NCBI GenBank assembly: GCA_030142905.1 | Contig: JASJOG010000136.1 | Coordinates: forward strand, 262,501 to 326,500 | Direction of reading: 5' to 3' | From: Heliopora coerulea | Lineage: Eukaryota > Cnidaria > Anthozoa > Scleralcyonacea > Helioporidae | Length of the DNA: 64,000 nucleotides | Notes under the pieces: generated by a model | What the model was told of the DNA's origin: nothing | Databases searched by the model: none | What the model saw: the letters and a program-made list of their open reading frames with translations, nothing else | Shown here: piece by piece, positions 34,301 to 44,825 of the stretch | Numbering within the stretch: the stretch's first letter is position 1 | Layout: every line of letters starts with the position of its first letter | Made by a program: the position numbers and the translations under genes

Positions 34301-37300
34301 ATAAAGGCCACAAATTACGTAGACGGCGGTAGCTGCTGGTGTAAGTTTAGCGTGAAATGAGATTCCTTGGAGGGTTTTTATAGACTGCGGCGTGTAGGTT
34401 CTAAGTACTTAATCATCGATGCTTCTTTAATGTGAAGAACATTCCAATTTGACGTATGACCAATAACTTAAGAGTCATTGCGGGCTGTTTTAATACTAAA
34501 GACCCCGTCTGTCAATAGCTTTTTCAAGCCCTTCGTTTCAAATGAGTGAAGCATGATGTCAGGAAGAAGATGGAAACCAGTTTGCTTTGATCCAACATCT
34601 GCAACAGGGAAAAGATACGATATGTGTTAGACAAGGAGCTACATTATACAGCCCGTTAATATAGAGGAGTATTATTGTTGTCACATTCCTAATGTAGACA
34701 AAAGAAAACTCTGATTGCACAGTGAAAAGCAGCAAAAATGAGTGACGAACACTGTACAGGTTGAGAAATGAAATAGTAATTTAATGAAATTACAAGGAAT
34801 TAAAATTACTTTGAGCTCACATGTGCTCGTGTACATCTAAATTCATTGCATTTTTATCTCGTAAGGCTTACACGCGTACAGCTTTTGATATTATTCACTT
34901 GTCTGGTGACAACACTGTAAAGAGGACTAAATATCAGGTGACTGTCAACCATCTCGTGACTTGCATTTTGTAGCCATTGAAATACTTATATGGAAGAAGA
35001 ATATATTGGGTTTGGCGTGATCTGCTGTTTGCTGAACTTCTCGGATAGCCAATGATACACTTGGTGTTATCTGATAAATCTACTACATAACGAAAGGTCA
35101 AGTGAAAATTGAGATGAACCTGATGATTACTTGAAGTAATTTACTGCAATTTAAACAATCCGGAAGCGAAAGGACATCTTGGTACTTTGAGTACTTATGT
35201 GTGTGGGAATTGAAATTTATTCTCACTCCCAGAACCACGCTTTTGCTAATGTGAAAAAAGCCCACGCCACTCCGACGCCGTTGAGAGGTCTTTTTGACTT
35301 GTTCTTAATTACTTCAGTTCAGAGTATTGGTCCTGAATATATAATTTTCGTCTGTTTTTGTTGTATTTGGATTTCTTGAGATGACATAGAGTTTTGTTCC
35401 AACTACAAAAGCAGGAGATGAATACGATAGCAATGTGTTAAACTGATCTAATTGATTTCGAACAACTTCCTCGGTGGAAAACCACACAGTTGAAAGTTGA
35501 TCGACAAATAGTTATGTTGTTATTATATATATTTTTATAAGAGCACCAAGAGCATCTTGGGAATTCTAGTTGGATGAGCTTCGTTTTATTTTAGGCAAAT
35601 TGTTGCTCTCTTGAAACAAGCCGTTGCAGAGAGATTTAGCTTTCTTTTTCGATAAAATACCTCATATTTGTTCAAATGTTACCTTGGTTAAAAATTGTTA
35701 CTATTATTGCAATCATTCGTCGTCTTGTTTTAACTCATATCTTGGGTTTTCAAGATGTCATTGTTTTTCGGAATTTGATTTTTACTTTATTTTTTTTTTG
35801 TTGTTGTTGATGTGATGAATATTTTACATGGTGAATATTGACAACAGTTGTGTTGAGTGGGATTAACTTGGGACACCAGTACTGTTCATTAGTACTGAAT
35901 CACTCGAACTACTTATGGTTGCCAAGGTAATAAATCGTATAAACATCACAAACGCCATCATCCCTGTTTATCGTAGGGCACAAATATTTGATCAAACTTT
36001 TTGTCGTGTGGGACACTTACATACGTAAGTAAAATGACAAATGTCGAAAAATGCTAGTTATTTAGTAGAACATTTTCCACAAGATTGCTTTCTTGTCTCG
36101 ATTCAGCTAACGAGACATAAGTGACGCTATTTTCAGTCGGTAATGCATGTGACAGCATTCAACTGCCACTGATATTTGCGCTGGCATGTTTCCAGTTCAA
36201 CAAACGTCATCCCTGCTTCTCACAAAGAGGCGCACCGCGCGAGCGATTTCACATTTGTTGAACAGGCTTCGAACCGTGCATTTTTCTCTCCTTAATAGGA
36301 TCCAATTCACCAAAGCTTGTTTTCGCCATCCAACTTTGATTTTGTTCGAGCAATGGTACACAACGATGGCTATCAAAGGATTAACGCCAATGCTAGCAGC
36401 TCCCACAGAAGAGAGCTGCCTAATGCCACTGCACCCATGCAGTTTCGTTCGAAATCCCCACCGCCATACAGAGTTGCCGCAAACCTCACCAGCAACGTTG
36501 AAACCTCGAAGTACATTCAGAAAACCACACTTCCGTCTGGCAGCGCAACCATCTCGCAAGCCGAGTGGAAAGTCACCACCGAGCCGGCACTACCGACCCG
36601 GGGCATATCTCCTATACCATTTGCCCGACCGGTCTTACCGGAAGGCGGCGCCCTGTGGAAATCTCGACCGTTCTCTGTGGGACAAAAAGCACTGCCTACG
36701 CCACCGAGCACAAACCAAGGGACGTTCCACATGAACCCTTACAACCGGCAATCCCAACAACTGGCTCCTCATTTCCAAGTACAGGTTAGTCTTAACACTC
36801 CGAACGTTGCACCTACGAATATTAACCCCGTCGCCTCTAAAGCTTCTGTGAGCGGACACTCGGCTACTTTCCGTGTTTCGGTCCAGGCTAATTCAGTTGC
36901 CATGGCGAACGAACGTGAAATGCCCGACTCCCGTTTCGATGGGATGCAGTCCAACATGAGTCACTATCCTGGTGCGAGGAGGGCGGAGCCTGCGATAGAA
37001 TATCGCGATAATCCGCCGCCGTCACACCACGAGTTTCGACCCCCAGTCACCACGTCTAGTAACAGCTTTATTCACACCTTCAGCTCAGGCAAGTCACACC
37101 CAGCGCAGCACCACCCACCGCCTTACGTGAGCCTTCCTTACAGACCCCCACCTCCCTGCGACAGTAGCCAGAGTTCGTTCACCTCGTATCAAAGTACTGA
37201 GAGCGAGATGAGGTCGTATTCGTCTCTTCCGTCGCATGAACGAGCCTACGAGCAACCGGGGGATGATCGCCCGGGCGTACTGCAGCAATGGGTGCACCGG

Positions 37301-40300
37301 AACGTTCCTTCGGTCGACGGCATGTCTGTCAGTTCGAGCGGTTCCGGGAGCCATTCTTCGACCGTTGAGGAGGAAGAGTTCCCTGAGTTCGACCGTGCTT
37401 CTATGGCGTCGCAGGAAGACGAGGCGGAAGGAAGTCCGACCGTGTACACAAATAAAACTGGGACACTAGTAGTTCATGTTCGCAATAGGCCACCTTTGGA
37501 CGTGAACGAAAGGGAGAGTGGAGCGAACGACGAGAATGCTGTCGCCATGAACGGCAAAACTGACCAAAGTAGAACCCAACGGCTAACCACTCCGCAGGCG
37601 TATAAGTTCTACATGGAGCAACGGATGGAGAACTTGCTCAAGGCCCGCGAAGAACGGGAACAGCGGCGTGTCCAACTCGAAGAAGAAATGCAGAAGGTTC
37701 AGCTCTCCAAAGAAGCGCAGTCAGAAATGCGAAAAATCTTAAACCAAAAGGAGACGAATTATATCCGGTTGAAGAGAACCAAGATGGACCCGAGTATGTT
37801 CCAGAAACTGCAAGTGATTGGGGTGGGAGCGTTCGGTGAGGTGTGCCTTGCAAGGCACGTGCAGTCCGGCTCGCTTTATGCCATGAAGATTCTGAAGAAA
37901 TCCGAGGTGTTGAAGCGAAACCAAGTGGCGCACGTGAAGGCCGAGCGGGACATCCTCGCGGAAGCGGACAATGAATGGGTTGTTAAACTTTTCTATTCGT
38001 TTCAAGATAAAGATAATTTGTATTTCGTGATGGAGTACGTTCCCGGCGGAGACCTCATGAGCTTGTTGATAAAATTCGGCGTGTTCTCCGAAGACATGGC
38101 TCGCTTCTATATCGCGGAGCTGGTCCTTGCCATCGAATCGGTACACAAAATGGGCTTCATCCACCGCGATATAAAACCAGACAATGTTCTCATAGACAGC
38201 GACGGACATATAAAGCTCACGGACTTTGGTCTTTGCACTGGTTTCCGCTGGACGCATGACTCCAAGTATTACCAGTGCGGCACGTTATCTCGAAACCATA
38301 GCCGCGCAGCGAGCATCGAGGTGGACGACGAGACTTGGGCGAAGGAACGAAATTGCAGGTGCCGGTGTGGGCATACGATTGATGGGAAGAAACCGCTGGC
38401 TCGACGACATATTCGTCAGCATATGCGGTGTCAGGCTCACTCATTGGTTGGTACACCGAATTACATCGCACCGGAAGTGCTCATGCGGATTCCGTACACG
38501 CATTTGTGCGACTGGTGGTCAGTCGGCGTTATTTTATACGAAATGTTGGTTGGACAACCGCCTTTTTATGCGCCGAACGCTGCTGAGACTCAGATGAAGG
38601 TAAGATGACGGCCATTAAATTTTTATAGCATGGGATAGTACACCAAATAATTCAAATTTATCCATATTATATGTGTATGTATACGTATACGTTTATGTCC
38701 ATGTATCTGTATATGTACATGTATATATATATATATAGACTTGGATATGTCCACTAGATATCGACAGTGCTCAACACAAATCGTGGAGCTACGTATTGTA
38801 CGTTTAATGGAAATTTAATAAAAATATAATAAAAATATATAAAAATATATAAAAATATATATAAAAATATATATAAAAATATATAAAAATATAATAAAAA
38901 TATATATAAAAATATAAAAATATTATATTTTTATTACATTTCCATTAAATGTATATATATACACACACACACACACACATACATATTTATATGTATGTTT
39001 TTGTATATGTATGTATATGTATTTGTATGTAAATGTTTATATGTTTTTGAATGTGTGTATGTAAATGTTATTATGCATATGTTTATGTGTATATGTGTCA
39101 GGATATGGATATGTGTATGGATCTGTATGTAACCATATATGTGCATGTGAACATATGCAGATATAAATGTATATGTAATATTTCAAACCGAGAGGTTTAG
39201 CTCCAAAAAAGCGGCGAATAGTTCGAGTAGCTGTCTAGATTAGTGGTCATAATGTTATCTTAATTCTTAGTCTAATTGATTTGATGAGGATGTTGCATGA
39301 GTTGGGTAACTGAATCGAATTTGCTCTAATGAAGTCGAAGATGAGCAAAACGAAACTTTTAACGTTGATTCACTCGGTCCGGTAATATAAATACAGGGTT
39401 TCCAACATTCTGCTGGGTAGGAGAGGGAGATCAATCTCTCCGACATTTTTGAGAAGAGGGTATCCCTCCAAAAATGACACACCGCTGTGCAGCGTTGACG
39501 ATGTTGCATTCGTAAGGCGCCACGATGAATGGTTTGTCGTGTTGCAGCATTATTTTGGCTTTGCAAATGGGACGAGCAAGAGGCACAAATTTCTTGATCC
39601 AGGGGAAAACGTGTGAGGGGGATAGGGGTGACATATCGCAATCTCAAAACATCTCTAAGAACGGTTCCCCCATGCGGTAGTGGAAATCCTGAGTGGAAAT
39701 CTGGTATAATATATCGCATGCTTTATCGTAATCATAATCTTATTACTAAAGGCTAAAAACTTTAAATAAAATTACAAACGTTTTTGACTATACAGTCATC
39801 TTCAGTTAGCGATGCCTTTTGGTTAAATATTCTACAATGTTCGCTAAAAGGCTTATTATTGTTAAAGGCTAAAAGCTTTACATAGAATGGCAAATGTTTT
39901 CGACTATATATGTATAACTGTATGGTCGAAAACGATTGTAATTTTATTTAAAGTTTGTAACCTTTGATAATTGTAAACCTTTTAGCGAACGTTATGTTGA
40001 TAATCAAAATGAGTTTACGTCTATACAACTGTATAGTCGAAAACGTTTGTAATTTTGTTTAGAGTTTTTAGCCTTTAATAATTATAAACTTTTTAGCGAA
40101 CGTTATGTTGGTAATCAAAGTGAATTGACGTCTATAAAACTGTTTAGTCGAAAACGTTTGTAATTTTATTTAAAGTTTTTAGGCTTTGATAATCATAAAC
40201 CTTTTAGCGAACGTTATGTTGATAATCATAATGACTTCACGTTTGTGTTATTCATTCTCCTGCAGGTGATCAACTGGGAGACGACACTTCACATTCCCAG

Positions 40301-40709
40301 ACAAGCGAAGTTGTCATCCGAAGCGGAGGACCTCATTTTGCGACTGTGCAACAGCGCCAACCAAAGACTGGGCATCGGTGGCGTCGATGACATCAAGAAC
40401 CACCCGTTCTTCCATGGGATCGATTGGGTCATGATCCGACGAACGAAAGCTCATTATATCCCTCGTATACGTCATGCGGAAGACACGTCAAATTTCGATC
40501 CTGTGGAGCCTGATCGACCCCAGAGCGAAGATTGCGACAGCATGGCGGACGTTGAAGATACAACGAAACCCAAGCATCCGTCTCACGCTTTCTATGAATT
40601 CACTTTCCGGCGGTTTTTCACGAAGGACCAAGCTCGGTCTTCGGTGTCGAACTACAGTTCTTGGGACGAAACAGAAAGTGACGAAAATAAGGCACCAGTC
40701 TTTGTGTAG
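24887..40709 (+). CDS. LATS1: LATS/Warts serine-threonine kinase (Hippo pathway), 3 coding exons
   Basis: LATS is the NDR-family AGC kinase that, bound to MOB1 and activated by MST/Hippo, phosphorylates YAP/Yorkie to restrain growth. Exons 24887-25309, 36299-38599 and 40266-40709 join in phase 0 to about 1055 aa (human LATS1 is about 1130). Seen in order: the LATS N-terminal conserved motif HHQMLKEIRDNLKHL (27-41); PPPY motifs at 195-198 and 414-417 for WW-domain binding; the MOB-binding/NTR segment TPQAYKFYMEQRMENLL (from 572); and the kinase domain from about 642. Kinase landmarks are GVGAFGEV 649-656, Lys671, HRD 763-765, DFG 783-785, an NDR-type Cys/Arg-rich insert, activation-loop Ser856 in AHSLVGTPNYIAPEV, and hydrophobic-motif Thr982 in DTSNFDPVEPD. 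Equivalents are human LATS1 S909 and T1079. The start ATG has a good context (AAGATGG). No UBA domain was recognised. It probably represents the single pre-duplication LATS of an invertebrate. Confidence 0.97.
27898..28134. mobile_element. Fold-back element with 91-bp near-perfect arms
   Basis: The left arm 27898-27988 (starting AGTCCACAGGGATTGGAGGC) and right arm 28044-28134 (ending GCCTCCAATCCCTGTGGACT) are reverse complements with about one mismatch, separated by a 55-bp loop. 'TCTGAAGGCATTT' occurs just outside both sides (27847-27860 and 28134-28147). Immediately left, on the minus strand, is a tRNA box-A-like TAGCTCAACAGGTAGAGCG. Confidence 0.85.
28845..28990. repeat. Copy of the GACGTTTCGACGG repeat family
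   Basis: The stretch AAATGGTTTGAACCTGGGAG...TACTGACGTTTCGACGGGCTCAGCGGCAGTCATCTTGACTTCAGAG combines motifs also found in the element at 32986-33190. Confidence 0.6.
30406..30774. mobile_element. Fold-back MITE, about 369 bp
   Basis: The outer ends CGCAATATAAAGAT and ATCTTTATATTGCG are inverted. Inward, AGAGCCCAGCTCAGAATTCC pairs with GAATTCTGAGGTAGGCTCT. The long arms around ACATGTTTACTGACGTTTCG pair with CGAAACGTCAGTAAACATGT. The loop is AT-rich. No ORF. Confidence 0.9.
32986..33155. mobile_element. Fold-back element with possible target-site duplication
   Basis: ACATGTTAGTGATAGTAGAT at the left pairs with ATCTACTATCACTAACATGT at the right, with arms of about 75 bp meeting at the CGACGG region. 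The 13-mer ACTCTTCATCATT occurs at both 32972 and about 33188, which would place the whole insertion at about 32985-33187, including a GGGTTCAAACC stretch. Confidence 0.82.
33822..35345. mobile_element. Non-autonomous DNA transposon-like element, long TIRs
   Basis: Imperfect terminal inverted repeats of roughly 250 bp. Left TATTCAAGACCAATA...GGCGTGGGCTTTTTTCACATTAGCAAACGC...CAATTTTCACTTG mirrors right CAAGTGAAAATTG...GCTTTTGCTAATGTGAAAAAAGCCCACGCC...TATTGGTCCTGAATA. The internal 1 kb has no transposase ORF. Confidence 0.78.
36299..38599 (+). CDS. LATS1: LATS exon 2: PPxY region, MOB-binding region and most of the kinase domain
   Basis: The acceptor TCCTTAATAG ends at 36298 and the donor is ATGAAG|GTAAGA. 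It encodes residues 142-908, starting DPIHQSLFSPSNFDF. It holds both PPPY motifs, a Pro/Ser-rich linker, the NTR coiled region and kinase subdomains I to about X (ending AAETQMK). It is one unusually large exon of 2301 nt. The exon start is set by the splice site and the phase with exon 1, not by an ATG. Confidence 0.95.
38640..39180. repeat. AT-rich block with (ATATAAAA)n, (AC)n and GTATATG repeats
   Basis: Low-complexity intronic sequence. Short ORFs with His/Ile/Thr bias are artefacts. Confidence 0.9.
39740..40240. repeat. 111-bp tandem repeat with inverted left flank
   Basis: Three copies containing 'AGTCGAAAACGTTTGTAATTTT' recur at 39925, 40036 and 40147 (spacing 111 bp each). Each is followed by 'TTTTAGCGAACGTTATGTTG'. 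The segment 39745-39880 carries related sequence in opposite orientation (AATTACAAACGTTTTTGACT). The array stops about 25 bp before the last LATS exon. Confidence 0.85.
40266..40709 (+). CDS. LATS1: LATS exon 3: kinase C-lobe end and hydrophobic motif
   Basis: The acceptor TTCTCCTGCAG ends at 40265 and TAG is at 40707-40709. It encodes VINWETTLHIPRQAKLSSEA through RLGIGGVDDIKNHPFF, DTSNFDPVEPD (Thr982) and HAFYEFTFRRFF, ending APVFV. Each piece aligns with the human LATS1 C-terminus. Confidence 0.97.
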   Translation: MINWETTLHIPRQAKLSSEAEDLILRLCNSANQRLGIGGVDDIKNHPFFHGIDWVMIRRTKAHYIPRIRHAEDTSNFDPVEPDRPQSEDCDSMADVEDTTKPKHPSHAFYEFTFRRFFTKDQARSSVSNYSSWDETESDENKAPVFV

Positions 40710-42090
40710 GAGGTTGAGGTACTCCGAACAGGGGATGATCGTAAGCCAGCCGCTGACTGCCTGCATTGCACCTTCATCTTGACGTGTGAACGTTGACCTC
40801 GTGAAGAAACGCAGGTTTTTCTGAACCTATCCTCGAGCTTCGCCATTCTATCAAAAAGTTTCCAGATTGAATTTTGGTACCGCGCGGGAACCTGGTATTT
40901 TGTTGTGATAACGCTTTACCGTCTGATTGCTTTGGAAGTGTAGCATTAGAATTCGAGCAATTTGGGTTCGAGGAGGAACACTTAGTATCTCTGTTGTGTT
41001 GCAGATCATGACTCGGAACCAGCCAATGCTGCGTTTTAGAAAGAGCGATAACTTCAAGTTTTGTGAAGAAATGTGGTTTCGTAACCAAGAATCATATACG
41101 AAATATTTCGAAAGACGACGTCAAAGGACCAATATTTAAACTTGAAATCTTTGCTATCGGTGATTTTTTTTTTTCCTCGTAGAGAAATACCATCTTTTTC
41201 CACACGGTGCCATTCCGTTACGGTTACAAATGCGGTTTTCTAATTGCAAGGCTCCGATCGAGGGTGCGGTGTAGTCGGCAAACTGTGAACCAAAGAACAC
41301 GAAGTCTTTAACCAATCTCTATGGTAGAACGGTGTTGAATCACCATGTTGCTGAGTGCTTAGTGTGCGTTTTACGCCAAGTCCTGAATTAATAATTCTTC
41401 CGTTCGGTGTGCCGACTTTTACGTTGTAAGTTAACTGAGTTAAGTGCTGTGTATTCACATATGATGAGAATATATAAATATATGAATAGCATAGGTAATA
41501 TGGAAATATATATTATATTATATATACATATATGTATTAACTTGGCCTGTTGCTGGGCTGAGGTCTTTTATTGAATGGTTTACGAAGTTTGTGAAAACAT
41601 GAATTTTATAAAAGACTGCGTAAATAGTCTATATGTTACAGCGAAGAGTTGAGTTGAGATACTTGCAGTTTATAGAAGATATTATGGTTAATGCTTGACA
41701 GATAACGCGGCCTACCGTTTCCATTCTTTTTAAATTAGGATGCCAGTCATCAGGAAGTTAGTTGTTCCAAAAAAATTTTCGGAAATTGGGGAAACGAAAC
41801 CTGTGTGAACGCGAAATGTGAGCGCGAAATGTGAGCGCGAAACGTGAACGCGAATTCTGTGGCGTAACTCGTTTCTATGAGACCATGAAACTTGTGAAAA
41901 TCAATGTTAGCTGAAGGCATGATACGCACTTACGAATGTCTGTCTTGTTTATTTTCGCAACACCCGGGGTTGTGAAATGTAAATTACGCTACTGTTCACC
42001 AATCTTTTGGTTTATGGGGTTCAAAACTTGTGACCATCCTGGAAAAAATTTTATCACTGTTAGAAGATGATGATGTTTGACTGAAAATAA
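40710..42090. other. LATS 3' flank / UTR
   Basis: AT-rich sequence downstream of the LATS stop. There is no further ORF with domain content. A clear canonical polyadenylation signal was not identified by eye. Confidence 0.6.
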
Positions 42091-42094
42091 GCGT

Positions 42095-42460
42095 AAACTA
42101 TTCCTTTCTAATTTTTCACCATATTGGAGTAAGCCCAAAATATGAAAGTCTGGGCCGAATTATATAGTTCTGTCCTTATTCGAGGGACTTCAAACTAGTA
42201 TTTGAGATAATTTTTGAGGTCGAAAAACTTCACCAAAAAGTAATCCATGGTTCACGATTTTTCCACCAACGTCAAAATTTCGAAATAAGCAGTAACTATG
42301 AAAGTTTGGACCAAATAATATAGTTTTGACCTTATTGCAAAGTTTAACTCTAATTAGTGCAAATCTAGTACTTATTTCAGGCTTTGAGGTTAATATTTAA
42401 TGAAATTTTGAGGTCGAAATGTTTGACGAAAAAGTTGAAATTAGACCATGGTTTTGGAGC
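42095..42460 (-). repeat. Two decayed satellite monomers, inverted relative to the main array
   Basis: On the minus strand, CAAAACTATATTATTTGGTC, AAACTTTCATAGTTACTGCTT, ATTTCGAAATTTTGACG and TTACTTTTTGGTGAAGTTTT follow each other in the same order as in the 168-bp satellite (CAAAACGATATTATTTGCC, AAACTTTCATATTTAAGGCTT, ATTTCGAAGG, TTACTTTTTGGTCGAATTTT). A second partial copy precedes it. Confidence 0.75.
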
Positions 42461-43454
42461 ACCCTTTTTCACGTATCTTGGAGTGTAGGCCACCAACGTT
42501 GGCAAACCAATTTGGTTGCCATTAAAGTACGCTTGCATCCCTCCCCCTATGGGCAGAGGAAGTACCCCCAGTAGGGAGCCCGATGGTTCAGAAAAAAGAA
42601 ATTTTGAAATAATAATTGTGATGCCTGTGATTGAATTCAATTGGAAATGAAAACAAAATTATACGTTTCAAAATATCCTTGGTATCATGTACCAGTACCC
42701 CCCTGAGAGCTCAGCCCTATGGCTTTCGTCTGCATCCCCGAAAGGCTGTGGCTGTAGGGCGCCAGTCCCCACCCAACCCCACCCCTTTCTTGGAAATCCT
42801 GTTTATGCGAAAATTAGTTAACCCTTAATTTATGACGAATTTTTGAACGTTTTGACAGTTGTTAGTCTGAATATTTCCATATTATAATTTTTATTTTTGG
42901 CCCCACATTTCTCGTATTTTACAAGATGCAATTGCCTTAACAGTATTTTTCCCTTCTCACGTTCCTCCCACGCAAGGGTGAGAGATATGCGTCGCTGAAA
43001 GAAATTTCTAAATTATGCTAATTATGCAAGAATTAACTTCCGGCAGTTACGTCACCCCCGTTGAACACGTGCAAAGCAGTTGGTGTCAAAGGTCGTTATC
43101 CCAATTTCGGCGTGAAATTTAAAGTCCATCTCACATTAACGATATGGTAAAGAAACTTATACTTTAACAACAGCAGTAACAAATTTCTAAGTCTGTAAAT
43201 GGAAAGCTCAAGGAATAGTTGGACGAGCAACGCGCTATATCAAGATGGCAAAATGAGAGGCTTCGGAATCGACTTCAGGAGTTGACACCTCACGTGGAGA
43301 GAAAGGAACCACTGTTCTCCCAGTGATGGCCCAGTTCTAAGTGAATCTAAAGTTGGTCTTCCACGTGGCTAATCAGTAAGTTTTCTTTCGCTGTATTAAA
43401 TATCAAAAAATGTTCGTAGAACCAAAAACATTTGCAATTTCTGTCTACTATGTG

Positions 43455-44080
43455 TGTCTGTTAGTCACTGTTAGTGATTGATGTGTCCGGCGCTAATACG
43501 GTTTCCCACCTCAACCATATAAATGCAAGTAATGTAAGTAAATTATATATCATTCCACAGTTTATTACCTGGAAATTACAGTGATACCATGATACCAACC
43601 ATTTACTACAAACATAATGCATTATAACCTTAAAGAACATCCCCGTTACTTGGCTCCATGTTTGAATGTTTCTTTGTACTTCTTCGAAAATGTGTATAAA
43701 CCCAAAGGTTAGATGAGGGTTAGCGTTAGAGTTACAGTTAGCGTTACGGTCAGGGTTTATACACATTTTCGGGGCTTTTAAAGAACGAAGAAACAATGGA
43801 GAGGGACTACACTTAAATTCTAGATAAATCCATAAACTTTACGGTCTTCAGCCCTCGGTTCACTGTTGACGCTCGCGAACTTCAATGTGTCTGCTCCTTT
43901 TTTCTTTTTTATTCTTTTTTGCTACAATACTTTATATTTGGAGTAAATTCTTGATGTTACTGTATCACTGTAATCTCCATGTAAGAAGCTGTCGACTGAT
44001 ATGTGATTTACCTATGTTACTTGTATTTATATGGTTGAGGTGCGAAACTACATTAGTGCCGATATGTCCGTTGTTGAACG
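43455..44080. mobile_element. Inverted-repeat element, about 620 bp
   Basis: The left arm (about 43465-43600: ATACGGTTTCCCACCTCAAC, CATATAAATGCAAGTAATGT, ACAGTGATACCATGAT) is the reverse complement, with some decay, of the right arm (about 43940-44070: ATCACTGTAATCTCCATG, ACTTGTATTTATATGGTTGA, GGTGCGAAACTACATTAG). The arms translate similarly on opposite strands, which explains the two mirror ORFs. The loop has a GTTAGCGTTA-type short repeat. Confidence 0.8.
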
Positions 44081-44675
44081 TGGTACCACGAAAGCTGACA
44101 AACTTTGGTAGAACGAGTGAAGAAACTAAGTTTTAGTATTCCATGAACATGCATAAACCAATTAACTGGGACATGCATGTGAGGGATAAAAAAGTAAGGT
44201 GCCAAATAGTAAAATTCATGCACAAATTCATAAAATTTCATGGGCAACAGTTTGTATGGTAGAGGTGGTTGTACAGTAATGATGGTGATATAAGTGTTGT
44301 CAGCATTTCCACCAGGATTTAAACAAGGCACCCAATTTCTGACAGATAAATGTGTATTTGGCCATGTCAAGTACACTTTGTTCAAGTAAAATGCTTGGGA
44401 ATGACCAATGTATATGTAAAAATACTGTTTAGGGACACTAACAAGCAGTTGGTGAGGCACAGCAACCAGCTAGGAGTTAACTGTGATTATTATACAGTAC
44501 TGCTACAATCTCAATTCTGATTGGTTAAAAATCTACAGATAATTCTCAATATCTTGCAACCTGCAAGACATTAAAAATTGTCTGTAGGTGATATCATTGT
44601 TAATCTGACAAGCTTTTCTTAGCTGCAAGTAATGTCATGGCAGAGTCTTCCTTGATTTATAATTGTATAATAAAA

Positions 44676-44825
44676 CAATTATTGGATTCAGCTTTCACAT
44701 GATATGAAGAATTATCCAGACCTCAGTCAATGTTATCTGCCAAAGCTGAAGGCTTCGGCAGGTAACACTGACCGAGGTCTGGATAATTCTTGATATCATG
44801 CGAAAGCCGAATCCAATAACTGTTA
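44676..44825. mobile_element. Fold-back MITE, about 150 bp
   Basis: CAATTATTGGATTCAGCTTT pairs with AAAGCCGAATCCAATAACTG. AGAATTATCCAGACCTCAGT pairs with ACCGAGGTCTGGATAATTCT. The loop lies around 'AAAGCTGAAGGCTTCGGC'. Confidence 0.87.

Larger units (their letters stand above)
25310..36298. other. LATS intron 1 (11 kb), repeat-rich
   Basis: It contains fold-back elements at 27898-28134, 28845-28990, 30406-30774, 32986-33155 and 33822-35345. The remainder (25310-27840, 28995-30400, 30780-32980, 35350-36298) shows no supportable exon or RNA gene. Small ORFs there lack recognisable domains. Confidence 0.8.
38600..40265. other. LATS intron 2
   Basis: It holds an AT-rich block (38640-39180, with TATATAAAAATA repeats, an (AC)n run and TATG-rich sequence) and the inverted/tandem repeats at 39740-40240. 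No additional exon was recognised. Confidence 0.85.

Noticed and set aside
36186..36734. 182-aa ORF upstream of and overlapping LATS exon 2
   Set aside because: Out-of-frame shadow of the LATS coding exon.
37739..38257. 172-aa minus-strand ORF
   Set aside because: Antisense shadow of the conserved LATS kinase domain.
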